52,715 bases of DNA from an uncultured Treponema sp. Its GTDB lineage: Bacteria > Spirochaetota > Spirochaetia > Treponematales > Treponemataceae. The translations under genes and the position numbers were made by a program. The notes under the pieces are model-generated. The model ran no database searches, was not told the origin of the DNA, and saw only the letters and a list, made by a program, of their open reading frames with translations. Each line of letters opens with the position of its first letter. Positions within the stretch are counted from its first letter, which is position 1. Shown here piece by piece: positions 1 to 7,131 of this stretch. The stretch lies in NCBI GenBank assembly GCA_938039145.1, contig CALHVG010000044.1:1-52715 (forward strand), written 5' to 3'.

Positions 1-129
1 TGGAAAGTAGGTCGCCGCCTGTCCCTTCTTTTTTTTTAAAATTCCGTTGAAACATCACTGGATGAAATGCAGAAATCAGAGGAATAGAATATATCTGCAG
101 CTCGTTACTTTGGCGATAAGGAGAAGCGC

Positions 130-525
130 ATGGATTATGAGATATTGATTCAGAAGGCATTTGAAATGTTGGAATTTTCCTATGTTCCGTACTCGCATTT
201 TCATGTGGGTGCTGCGCTTTTGGCAAAAAACGGGAATATTTATGGCGGCTGCAACATCGAAAATGCTGCATATAGTCCGACGAACTGCGCGGAACGTACG
301 GCATTTTTCAAGGCGGTGAGCGAAGGCGTAAATGATTTCGATGCCATTGCGGTTGTGGGCGGACATGACGGAATCGTGAAAGATTTCTGTCCGCCATGTG
401 GTGTATGCCGCCAAGTTATGCGAGAGTTCTGTTCCAAAGATTTCAAAATCATTCTTGCTAAGACCACCAAAGAATATAAGGTCTATACGCTTGAGGAACT
501 CCTTCCCGAAAGTTTTTCGCTCTGA
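130..525 (+). CDS. cdd: Cytidine deaminase
   Basis: Pyrimidine-salvage enzyme that hydrolyses cytidine and deoxycytidine to uridine and deoxyuridine in the cytoplasm. The 131-residue length fits the small homotetrameric class. Visible zinc-site motifs are N-C-A-E-R-T-A with zinc ligand Cys53 and proton-shuttling Glu55, and P-C-G-V-C with ligands Cys90 and Cys93; the N-terminal Y-S-H-F-H-V-G-A-A-L block is the usual substrate-binding segment. The start follows an AAGGAGAAG ribosome site at spacing 6. The gene opens the window, so its upstream neighbour is unknown; the next gene on the same strand starts 59 bases downstream. The role complements the de novo pyrB-pyrI-pyrC genes at 3835-6752. 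Confidence 0.95.
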   Translation: MDYEILIQKAFEMLEFSYVPYSHFHVGAALLAKNGNIYGGCNIENAAYSPTNCAERTAFFKAVSEGVNDFDAIAVVGGHDGIVKDFCPPCGVCRQVMREFCSKDFKIILAKTTKEYKVYTLEELLPESFSL

Positions 526-583
526 TTTTTAATTAGGAAAGATTTTCTTTGTGATTTATTTTGAGAAACGAGCGGAGGTTTGC

Positions 584-955
584 ATGAAAATTGAACATGT
601 TGCGATTCGCTATAGGGATTTGGAAAAGGCTCGTGATTTTTTTGAAAAATATTTTGATGCGAAAAGCGGAAAACTTTATTGCAATAAAACGACAGGATTC
701 CGTTCCTATTTTCTGAGTTTTTCAGGAGAAGCCCGGCTTGAAATAATGAGCCTGCCTTTTCATGATTCGAAGGAAAAATCAGGTGGTTTTCACGTTGCGT
801 TCAGTCTCGGTTCAAAAGAAAAAGTTGATTCTCTTTCAGAAATTCTTAGAAAAGACGGTTTTGAAATTTTGAGCGGACCTAGAACAACAGGAGACGGATA
901 TTACGAAACCGCATTCTTGGATTTTGAGGGAAATCATCTTGAAATCACCGTGTAG
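584..955 (+). CDS. VOC-superfamily (glyoxalase/bleomycin-resistance fold) protein
   Basis: A 123-residue single-domain protein. Its opening K-I-E-H-V-A-I-R-Y-R-D and closing F-L-D-F-E-G-N-H-L-E-I are the beta-alpha-beta-beta-beta halves of the vicinal-oxygen-chelate fold, with His4 and a Glu near the C-terminus as likely metal ligands. I chose the ATG at 584 because AGCGGAGG lies 6 bases upstream; an upstream GTG at 551 has no ribosome site. Such proteins include glyoxalases, antibiotic-binding proteins and epimerases, and the substrate cannot be told from sequence. It follows cdd in the same direction and is convergent with the MATE gene. Confidence 0.8.
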   Translation: MKIEHVAIRYRDLEKARDFFEKYFDAKSGKLYCNKTTGFRSYFLSFSGEARLEIMSLPFHDSKEKSGGFHVAFSLGSKEKVDSLSEILRKDGFEILSGPRTTGDGYYETAFLDFEGNHLEITV

Positions 956-1003
956 AAATTTATCGTCCTGATTTTTCCGCTGAATCTAAAACACTTTGAG
1001 AGG

Positions 1004-2407
1004 TCAGCGTTCCCGTTCGACAAGCCTCTCTGTCTCCGTCCGTTTGCTTTTGATTTCTTTTCGTGCTTCTTTTATGATGGGGTGTTTTTCGTATACCCAA
1101 ACCAGTTGGATTGTCATTACCACCCATATGAGCGGTTCGCACATGATAATCCCCCATGTCCCTGCGAGCGGAATGATTATCCAGGTGAAAAGCATTTTTC
1201 CCAAAAGTTCGATTATGCTTGAAATCAGCGGAAGAAGTTTGCTCCCCAAGCCTTGAAGGCTGTTCCTTGAGACTACGAGGATTCCCAGAACTGCATAGAA
1301 CGGCTGCATGAAAGAAATGTATTTTGCTCCGAAATCTATGAGGCCAGGATTTTTTGAGCCGCTGACAATCTTGATTAGTGTTCGTGAGGCAAATGGTATT
1401 GTCGCAGTGCATAAAATTCCCCATGCCACGCACAGGATACATGCGGCTCTTACTCCCTTTAGGATTCTGTCTTTTTTGTTTGCTCCGAGGTTTTGCGAAA
1501 CGAACGTGGAACTTGAAATTCCGAGCGTTATTAGCGGAATGTCCGTTATTGCGAAAACTTTTCGTGCGGAAATGTGTCCAGCCATTATCATCGTGTCGAA
1601 ACTGTTGATGGCGGATTGCAGTATTACCGAGCCTGAGCTTACAAGCGCGCTCATCAACGCCATCGAAAGTCCTTGCCCCGTCAGATCTTTGTAAAGACTT
1701 TTCCCGACATGAAAACTTTCTTGCTTAGGAAGAAGAATTGTCGCTTTTTTTACTATGTAAATTAAGCAGAACACTGCGCTTATTCCTTGGGCGAACACAG
1801 TCGCGATTGCCGTTCCTCTTACTCCCATTCCGAAGTTTTTCACGAAAATTATGTCCAGGATTACATTCAGCACGGATGACACGATAAGAAACACCAACGG
1901 CATGAAACTGTTCCCGATAGCCCTCAAAAGTCCGCTTAAAAGATTGTAGGCAAACAGCACTCCGGAAAATATCGCTATTGTCCATATGTATGAATGCGCC
2001 TCATCGAGGATTGATTCCGGCGTTCCAAGAAGACGAAGGAGCGGTTTCAGGAAAAAATGTCCCGAAACCATTATGAAGGCTGTCACGCAGATTGTGATGA
2101 TTATTGAGCCTGCCGTAACTTTTTTCAGTTTTTCCACGTTGCACGCCCCGAAATATCGTGCGGCGACGATTCCAAGTCCGCCGCCAAATCCGTTTCCGAA
2201 TCCGATTAAAAGTTCCGTGATTGCCGCACACGAACCGATTGCGGCAAGGCTTTTTTCCCCAAGGAAATGCCCGACAATCACGGTGTCGACCGCATTGTAC
2301 AGTTGCTGGAAAATCCATGAAATTACAAGCGGAATTGTAAATGCGATGACGGATTTTAAGATTTTGTCGCGGGTCAAATCGGGATGGAAAAAACTATAGA
2401 TACTCAT
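1004..2407 (-). CDS. MATE-family multidrug/sodium antiporter
   Basis: Integral membrane exporter of 467 residues, a typical length for 12-helix MATE transporters, which expel cationic drugs or metabolites using a Na+ or H+ gradient. The N-terminal F-T-I-P-L-V-I-S and Q-Q-L-Y-N-A-V-D-T-V-I-V-G-H-F-L-G block is the classic first repeat of the DinF/NorM-type fold, and the second half repeats the pattern around S-F-D-T-M-I-M-A-G-H. The C-terminus is basic and cytoplasmic. The nearest upstream gene on this strand is the SRP RNA, which ends in its own terminator-like stem, so the gene probably has a separate promoter in 2408-2850. No clear Shine-Dalgarno sequence precedes the ATG at 2407. Confidence 0.9.
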   Translation of the reverse strand: MSIYSFFHPDLTRDKILKSVIAFTIPLVISWIFQQLYNAVDTVIVGHFLGEKSLAAIGSCAAITELLIGFGNGFGGGLGIVAARYFGACNVEKLKKVTAGSIIITICVTAFIMVSGHFFLKPLLRLLGTPESILDEAHSYIWTIAIFSGVLFAYNLLSGLLRAIGNSFMPLVFLIVSSVLNVILDIIFVKNFGMGVRGTAIATVFAQGISAVFCLIYIVKKATILLPKQESFHVGKSLYKDLTGQGLSMALMSALVSSGSVILQSAINSFDTMIMAGHISARKVFAITDIPLITLGISSSTFVSQNLGANKKDRILKGVRAACILCVAWGILCTATIPFASRTLIKIVSGSKNPGLIDFGAKYISFMQPFYAVLGILVVSRNSLQGLGSKLLPLISSIIELLGKMLFTWIIIPLAGTWGIIMCEPLIWVVMTIQLVWVYEKHPIIKEARKEIKSKRTETERLVERER

Positions 2408-2850
2408 ACTCTACAGTTAAAGTTTAACGAGAATATTATTTTATGTCAGCGGATTTCATAAAAATCGCTTGGATTCCGTTCCGGAATATTATATAGATTC
2501 GGAAAATCGTTCTTGGTGGTGGAAATAAAGACGCAGAATAGACGCATTTCGACGGAACGAACGGGAAACGCTCCGGATTTGCGTTTTCGAAAGTTCGCCT
2601 TTTGGCGGTGTCTTTTCAATTTATTATAAATCTAGGAAAAATCATAAAATTCTTTTGCTTTTCATAAAGTTTTGTCGTTTCACGAATTCTATCGGGTCGC
2701 TTATTTTTGGACTTAGGATTTCGTAGTCTGAAACGCACTTTCGAATGGTATAAAAACATCACACTTTGCTTTTCGGCAAAATTGCGATTGTGAAGTTTTT
2801 AGGAAAATTATGTTCTCTTGCGGATTTTTGTAAACTCTTTCAGATAAAAA
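2408..2850. other. Intergenic, no gene recognised
   Basis: A 443-base A+T-rich stretch between the MATE start and the SRP RNA. It holds only short structures: a palindrome ATTCCG-TTC-CGGAAT near 2475-2490 and a GCC-TTTT-GGC mini-hairpin near 2600. No ORF with a ribosome site is visible. It should contain the MATE promoter on the minus strand. Confidence 0.5.
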
Positions 2851-2949
2851 GAGGTCAGATAATCCCCGGCACATACAGGCTCTTCATACCGTTGCTTCGT
2901 TCCCGACCTGGCGGAGTTTTGAAGATTGCATTGCGAGGCATCTGACCTC
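2851..2949 (-). ncRNA. ffs: Signal recognition particle RNA, small bacterial (4.5S) type
   Basis: On the minus strand the 99-base segment contains the universally conserved SRP helix-8 core: CCAGGTCGGGAACGAAGCAAC, followed by the answering strand with TATGTGCCGGGG. Its ends form a perfect 10-bp closing stem (GAGGTCAGAT with ATCTGACCTC) followed at once by TTTTT, so the RNA's own terminal helix doubles as an intrinsic terminator. It partners with Ffh to target membrane proteins co-translationally. It is the last member of the tRNA operon that begins at 3426; the tRNA-Ser(GGA) gene ends 3 bases upstream. Confidence 0.93.
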
Positions 2950-2952
2950 AAG

Positions 2953-3039
2953 CGGAAAGATGGGGATTCGAACCCCAGGTAGCATTGCTGCTACGCATCC
3001 CTTCCAAGGATGTACCTTAAACCACTCGGACATCTTTCC
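2953..3039 (-). tRNA. tRNA-Ser (anticodon GGA)
   Basis: The minus strand folds as a class II tRNA: acceptor GGAAAGA/TCTTTCC, anticodon loop TTGGAAG (anticodon GGA, reads UCC/UCU), a long variable arm around GTAGCAGCAATGCTAC and T-loop GGTTCGAATCC. The CCA end is not encoded (next bases GCT). Third serine tRNA in the cluster. Confidence 0.95.
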
Positions 3040-3093
3040 AAAATGATTAATAAATAACCACAAAAAAAGCCCACCATTACGATGAGCTGAAAG

Positions 3094-3168
3094 TGAGACT
3101 GACACGATTCGAACGTGCGACCCCCACCTCCGCAGGGTGGTGCTCTAATCCAGCTGAGCTACAATCTC
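3094..3168 (-). tRNA. tRNA-Arg (anticodon GCG)
   Basis: The minus strand gives acceptor GAGATTG pairing with CAGTCTC (one G-U), D-arm AGCTCAGCTGGATTAGAGC, anticodon stem CCACC/GGTGG with loop CTGCGGA (anticodon GCG, reads CGC/CGU) and T-loop CGTTCGAATCG. The discriminator is A and CCA is not encoded. An unmodified G34 anticodon for arginine is less common than ICG. Confidence 0.93.
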
Positions 3169-3204
3169 GTACACCTTAAAATAACAGACTGAACTGTAGT
3201 GCAT

Positions 3205-3289
3205 CGGAGGCGACAGGAGTTGAACCTGCCCAGCCCTTTCGGAACTGACGGATTAGCAATCCGTTGTATTACCGCTCTACCACGCCTCC
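3205..3289 (-). tRNA. tRNA-Ser (anticodon GCU)
   Basis: Class II tRNA on the minus strand: acceptor GGAGGCG/CGCCTCC, anticodon stem ACGGA/TCCGT with loop TTGCTAA (anticodon GCU, reads AGC/AGU), long variable arm and T-loop GGTTCAACTCC. Discriminator G, CCA not encoded. Confidence 0.95.
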
Positions 3290-3296
3290 AAACTTT

Positions 3297-3382
3297 CGGA
3301 GCGAGAGGGATTCGAACCCCCGGACCCGTGAAGATCAACGGTTTTCAAGACCGCCCCAGTACGACCGCTTTGGTATCGCTCC
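3297..3382 (-). tRNA. tRNA-Ser (anticodon UGA)
   Basis: Class II tRNA on the minus strand: acceptor GGAGCGA with the pairing TCGCTCC, anticodon loop CTTGAAA (anticodon UGA, reads UCA family), long variable arm and T-loop GGTTCGAATCC. First gene of the stable-RNA operon, about 15 bases downstream of the -10 box. Confidence 0.95.
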
Positions 3383-3397
3383 AATTAAAGTAGGATA

Positions 3398-3426
3398 AAT
3401 ATATCGAAATCAAATAGACTTGTCAA
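3398..3426 (-). promoter_or_regulatory. Promoter of the tRNA-Ser/Arg-ffs operon
   Basis: On the minus strand TTGACA (3421-3426), a 17-base spacer and TATATT (3398-3403). It is a near-consensus vegetative promoter, as expected for stable RNA, with a predicted start about 8 bases before tRNA-Ser(UGA). Confidence 0.85.
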
Positions 3427-3654
3427 CCGGAAAAACATAAAGCCGCGGAAATAGATTTTATGAAACGGCGGAGGAAGAATGTAGATAGAGTTCTAAGGAA
3501 AACGACGGAATAGGCGAAGTTTTCCTCGGGCGGAGAATAAACTGAGTCTGTAAGAACGGTTTGATTTCCGCCGCTTTATCTTGGGAAAAGTTTAGGTTTT
3601 ACTTGAAAGGGATATTTATTGGGTTTTATGAGAATTGGGATTCGTTTTTTTTAA

Positions 3655-3820
3655 CGAAACGCCATGCCCCGTGCTGGAACGGTGGCGAAGCCAGTGCCGC
3701 AAAGAGGAAAACATTTCGTTTTTTTTTGCGGATTTTTTTGAACGATTGATTTTTATAAAATCAAAAAAAAATTAATTGCGGCACCGAGCGTTAGCGTGCC
3801 GTGCAAGGACGGTAGGTGGA
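3655..3820 (+). repeat. Dispersed intergenic repeat, copy A (long centre)
   Basis: Two arms flank an A+T-rich centre of about 70 bases. The left arm runs from GAAACGCCATGCCCCGTGC to AGTGCCGCAAAG (3657-3704) and the right arm from GCGGCACC to GGACGGTAGGTG (3779-3818). Both arms recur, with about five substitutions, in inverted orientation at 18472-18580, where the centre is only about 17 bases. The arms carry complementary GCCGC/GCGGC ends and so can close a stem-loop. It lies between the tRNA operon and pyrC. It has no coding potential worth trusting; it could be a MITE-like element or a REP-type structured repeat. Confidence 0.75.
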
Positions 3821-3834
3821 GGGACTGGCAAAAA

Positions 3835-5265
3835 TCAAAAAATTTTTCTTCCCGAAAGGAACAGCGAATGCACTTTTCCGCAGAGTTTCATTCCGTCGAA
3901 TGGGGTTGCCTTTCCTTTGCTGAAAAACTTGGATGAATCTACGGACCATTCTTCAAGCGGTGCGACAAGCGCAAGGTCTGCCTCGTAACCTGCGTTCAGA
4001 AGACCTTTTTTGAGCCCCAGAAGCCGAGCCGGATTTGCGCTCATCAGGGAGCTTAGTTTGCGGGAAGAGATGTGTCCGTCATTCACTAAAAATTTATTGC
4101 AGACTCCATAAGCGACCTCAAGCCCCGTAAAACCCGGCGCGCCCATGGCTTTGTCCTCGAGCGTATGCGGCGCATGGTCTGTGGCGATACAGTCAATCGT
4201 GCCGTCCTTGAGCGCCTGAATCACAGAAAGCCTGTCTTCCTCGCTTCTAAGCGGAGGGTTCACCAAGGTGCGAATCCACGGCTCGCAGTCGCCAGTTAAT
4301 GCAATGTGGTGCGGGGTAGCCTCGGCGGTAACCGAAAACGAATCCCATGTTCCGATGTTTTTGGAAAGCGTGTTTGTCTCAAGAATAGAAGTTTTTGCGT
4401 TTCGCACCGATTCTATGGATTTTTTTGTGCTTATGTGACATATGTGGATGTGGCAGCCCGCCTTTTTTGCAAGTTGTATGTTCCTTTCGGTCGCAAGGTC
4501 TTCGGCAAGGCAAAGGATTCCGTTCGCCTTCATAAGTTCGCCGTTAATTTTTTTTATCACTTCTTCAGGAACATTCGAAGACGTAAATTTTCCGCATGCG
4601 GATACGCCGTATTTTCTCATAAGCTCGAGCGCAATTTCCCGATGATGCTTAGCCATTGCAGACAGCGAACAATCTTCGCTATGGCATGAGACGATTTGCT
4701 GATTTTTGGCGGCTTTTTCCATTCCTTCAAGCATTATCGCAGCGGATTCGACATCGTGTCCGTCTTCGGTAATCAGAGGAATCCGGGAACGGTCAAGTCC
4801 GTCCAAATGGTGCGTGGTTTTTCCGTCAAAACCTGCCGTAATGCTTACCGACTGGAAAATATGAGTAAGACCAAGCGATTCGCCTCTTTCCATGATTTTT
4901 TCAGCCTGCGAGCGTTCCGAAATCACAGGATTTGTGTTCGGCATTGCGACGACAGTTCCGTAGCCTCCGTGGGCTGCCGCCATAAGTCCGGAAGACAAAT
5001 CTTCTTTTTGCGTCTGCCCCGGATCTCGAAGATGAACATGGGTGTCGATGAAAGCGGGCATTAGCGTTAATCCTTGCGCGTCAATAAGCTCGGCGGATTT
5101 TTCTGAATGTAAAAATGATTCTGCAACAGCCGCCGCCTCTTTGCCTGAAAGAAAATCCGTTTTGATTACGGAATGGATTTTTCCGTTTAAGATAAAAACG
5201 GCTCCGGTTTCGTTGATGTTTTCGTCAAGAAGTTTTGCGTTATAAATAAATTTTGCGTTTTTCAT
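3835..5265 (-). CDS. pyrC: Dihydroorotase
   Basis: Zinc amidohydrolase of de novo pyrimidine synthesis, cyclising carbamoyl-aspartate to dihydroorotate. The 476-residue protein shows the metal motif D-T-H-V-H-L-R-D-P (His76, His78), the substrate loop A-M-P-N-T-N-P, a Cys-His-Ser-Glu block, H-I-C-H-I-S and the catalytic A-T-D-H-A-P-H. The I-T-E-D-G segment is typical of type I enzymes, in which Asp replaces the carboxylated lysine. I start it at the ATG at 5265, preceded by TAGGAA; an in-frame extension to 5316 lacks a ribosome site. It lies 117 bases after pyrI in the same direction, so pyrB-pyrI-pyrC probably form one unit. It is slightly longer than the usual 425-430 residues. Confidence 0.92.
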   Translation of the reverse strand: MKNAKFIYNAKLLDENINETGAVFILNGKIHSVIKTDFLSGKEAAAVAESFLHSEKSAELIDAQGLTLMPAFIDTHVHLRDPGQTQKEDLSSGLMAAAHGGYGTVVAMPNTNPVISERSQAEKIMERGESLGLTHIFQSVSITAGFDGKTTHHLDGLDRSRIPLITEDGHDVESAAIMLEGMEKAAKNQQIVSCHSEDCSLSAMAKHHREIALELMRKYGVSACGKFTSSNVPEEVIKKINGELMKANGILCLAEDLATERNIQLAKKAGCHIHICHISTKKSIESVRNAKTSILETNTLSKNIGTWDSFSVTAEATPHHIALTGDCEPWIRTLVNPPLRSEEDRLSVIQALKDGTIDCIATDHAPHTLEDKAMGAPGFTGLEVAYGVCNKFLVNDGHISSRKLSSLMSANPARLLGLKKGLLNAGYEADLALVAPLEEWSVDSSKFFSKGKATPFDGMKLCGKVHSLFLSGRKIF

Positions 5266-5382
5266 ATTGATTCCTATAAAATTTGCAGCTGAGCAAAATA
5301 TAAATTTTCCCAACATTTATATTCGTCTGCGCGGCACTCGTAAATTTTACGGTTTTTTGAAAATCCGTAGCCTTGCAATGTT

Positions 5383-5829
5383 TTAACCAATCTTTGCAGC
5401 ATTTTCGCCTGCCTTGTAAAGAGTATCGCAATATTCGCATCTGTAAATTCCTTTTAGCCTGTCTACAAGCAAAAATGTGGAAGAAACATAGCGTTCGGTT
5501 TGCGTTATGCAGCGCGGATTTTTGCAGCAGAATACATCCTGAACTCTGTCCGGAAGTTCCATTGTTATTTTTCGAACGATTTTTTCGTCTTTTATGACGT
5601 TCACGCAGATTTTAGGGTCGATAAAGCCCAAAACCGAATAATCTATGTCCATCACATTTTCAATTTTTATGATGTCCTTTTTCCCGCTTTTTTTAGAAAC
5701 CGCATTCACTATTAGGGCTGCTCTGAACGGCGAGCTGTCAAGCCCCAGCCATTGGAAGATTCTCCAGCCTGTGCCGGCTCTTATGTGGTCGATTACAAGA
5801 CCGTTTTTTATCGTATCGATATTAAGCAT
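5383..5829 (-). CDS. pyrI: Aspartate carbamoyltransferase regulatory subunit
   Basis: A 148-residue PyrI. The N-terminal allosteric nucleotide-binding domain opens L-N-I-D-T-I-K-N-G-L-V-I-D-H-I. The C-terminal zinc domain has four cysteines in the order C-x4-C and C-x2-C (C-K-N-P-R-C then C-E-Y-C), which dock it to the catalytic trimer. CTP and ATP effects on transcarbamoylation act through this subunit. Its ATG overlaps the pyrB stop by one base (TAATG), so translation is coupled. The catalytic-plus-regulatory arrangement marks a class B enzyme. Confidence 0.95.
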   Translation of the reverse strand: MLNIDTIKNGLVIDHIRAGTGWRIFQWLGLDSSPFRAALIVNAVSKKSGKKDIIKIENVMDIDYSVLGFIDPKICVNVIKDEKIVRKITMELPDRVQDVFCCKNPRCITQTERYVSSTFLLVDRLKGIYRCEYCDTLYKAGENAAKIG

Positions 5830-6752
5830 TACAGAACTCCAAGAATTTTTGAGATAAGCGCCATCCGTGCGTACATTCCGAACTTTACCTGCATAAAATA
5901 CGCCGCTCTAGGGTCAGAATCTACGTCGGTTGAAATTTCGTTCACCCTTGGAAGCGGATGAAGGACAATCATATGCTTTTTTGCAAGCCGCATTTTTTCT
6001 TTGTCCAAAATATAACTGTCTTTCAGGCGAATATAATCCTGCTCGTTGAAAAACCGTTCTTTTTGAACCCTTGTCATGTACAGAATGTCAAGGTCGCCAA
6101 TCACATCTTCCAGTTTTTCCGCCGTTGAAAAGCTTACGTCCTTTTGCGAAAGAACATTTTCAATCATGTAGTCGGGCATACATAGTTCGCTTGGGCTTAT
6201 GAAGACAAATTTGTTTTTCGGATAACAGGAAAGCGCCTTTGAAAGCGAATGCACTGTTCTTCCGAATTTCAAATCGCCGCAAAATCCCACGGTAAGCCCT
6301 GAAAGATTTCCCAAAAGCCTTCGAATCGTAACAATATCCGTGAGCGTCTGTGTGGGGTGGCTGTGCCCTCCGTCGCCTGCGTTTATCACGGGGCAGGAAG
6401 AATATTTTGAAGCAAGCAGGGAGGAGCCTTCCTTCGGATTTCTCATGGCGATTACGTCAACATACGATGAAACAACTCTTATCGTATCCGCCAAAGTTTC
6501 GCCCTTTGTAGATGACGACGAAGCCGAGTCGGCAAAACCTTCCACGGAACCGCCGAGCCTCAGCATTGCAGCTTCAAACGAAAGCCGAGTTCTGGTGCTT
6601 GGCTCAAAAAAAAGTGTCGCAAGAATTTTCCCGCGACACACATCATTGAAAGATTTAGGATCGACTATCATCTGTTCCGCAAGAGAACAAATCTCGTCGA
6701 TTTCAGAAACGGTCAAGTCACCCGGTTCTATTAAATTTCTTCCCGCCAACAT
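5829..6752 (-). CDS. pyrB: Aspartate carbamoyltransferase catalytic subunit
   Basis: Catalyses carbamoyl phosphate plus aspartate to carbamoyl-aspartate. The carbamoyl-phosphate motif S-T-R-T-R-L-S-F-E and the H-P-L-P-R-V-N-E-I aspartate-binding loop are both present, along with G-D-G-G-H-S-H-P-T-Q in the 80s-loop region. I prefer the ATG at 6752 (307 residues, opening M-L-A-G-R-N-L-I-E-P-G-D-L, the usual start of clostridial-type PyrB), with GAGG about 11 bases upstream; an extension to 6785 adds 11 unconserved residues. It is first in the pyrB-pyrI-pyrC set, and a TATACT box sits about 30 bases upstream. Confidence 0.95.
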   Translation of the reverse strand: MLAGRNLIEPGDLTVSEIDEICSLAEQMIVDPKSFNDVCRGKILATLFFEPSTRTRLSFEAAMLRLGGSVEGFADSASSSSTKGETLADTIRVVSSYVDVIAMRNPKEGSSLLASKYSSCPVINAGDGGHSHPTQTLTDIVTIRRLLGNLSGLTVGFCGDLKFGRTVHSLSKALSCYPKNKFVFISPSELCMPDYMIENVLSQKDVSFSTAEKLEDVIGDLDILYMTRVQKERFFNEQDYIRLKDSYILDKEKMRLAKKHMIVLHPLPRVNEISTDVDSDPRAAYFMQVKFGMYARMALISKILGVL

Positions 6753-6807
6753 TCCATAAAACCTCTTGGTTCGGGAGTATATCAAATGGACGAATTTTTT
6801 ACAATTA

Positions 6808-7131
6808 TCAAATATTTTTTTTACCGTCTTCGATAAGAGACAGCATTTGAAGGAACGCGCTTTCTTCGTTTTTCATTTCTTTTGAACCTCGTGTGATTTT
6901 GCACAAGGACATATTGTATTCCTTTGCGACCTGACGTTGAGTTTTTCCGCTGCGAAGTTCCTTTACCAAAAGCCATCGTTCGGAAAAATGTTTCAGTTCA
7001 GCAGGCGTAAAAAGTCCTTTGAAAAATTTGTCTATGTCGGAAGGATTTTCCGTTATGGAAAAAATACGGCACAGTTCATTGTAACATTCGTCCAGATATT
7101 TGGCGTTTTCTACGGCGTTTTTGTCGTCCAT
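6808..7131 (-). CDS. trpR: TrpR-family transcriptional repressor
   Basis: A 107-residue cytoplasmic DNA-binding protein. Residues 45-95 match the Trp repressor fold: F-T-P-A-E-L-K-H-F-S-E-R-W, then the helix-turn-helix Q-R-Q-V-A-K-E-Y-N-M-S-L-C-K-I-T-R-G-S. The I-T-R-G-S recognition helix is the TrpR signature. The TrpR proper and YerC branches are hard to separate; T-R-G-S favours TrpR. The first 24 bases overlap the 3-prime end of the DMT exporter gene. There is no Shine-Dalgarno sequence, but a TTGAGG-17-TATAAT promoter ends 9 bases before the ATG, so it may be made from a leaderless message as well as by readthrough. No tryptophan biosynthesis gene is in this window. Confidence 0.88.
   Translation of the reverse strand: MDDKNAVENAKYLDECYNELCRIFSITENPSDIDKFFKGLFTPAELKHFSERWLLVKELRSGKTQRQVAKEYNMSLCKITRGSKEMKNEESAFLQMLSLIEDGKKNI

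Larger units (their letters stand above)
3383..3834. other. Intergenic: RNA-operon promoter plus repeat copy A
   Basis: This 452-base gap holds the stable-RNA promoter (3398-3426) and repeat copy A (3655-3820). The intervening 3430-3650 shows nothing recognisable; it is A+T-rich with several T-runs. Confidence 0.6.

Noticed and set aside
1..129. Possible tail of an upstream gene
   Set aside because: A frame ending at a TAG near 87 is interrupted by an in-frame TAA about 40 bases earlier, so no partial gene can be supported.
2408..2850. Possible riboswitch before the MATE gene
   Set aside because: No known aptamer core was recognised, and the small hairpins lack a following U-run in the right direction.
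3561..3988. Two small plus-strand ORFs in the pyrC/tRNA gap
   Set aside because: They run through the dispersed repeat and into pyrC; their residues simply translate repeat sequence.
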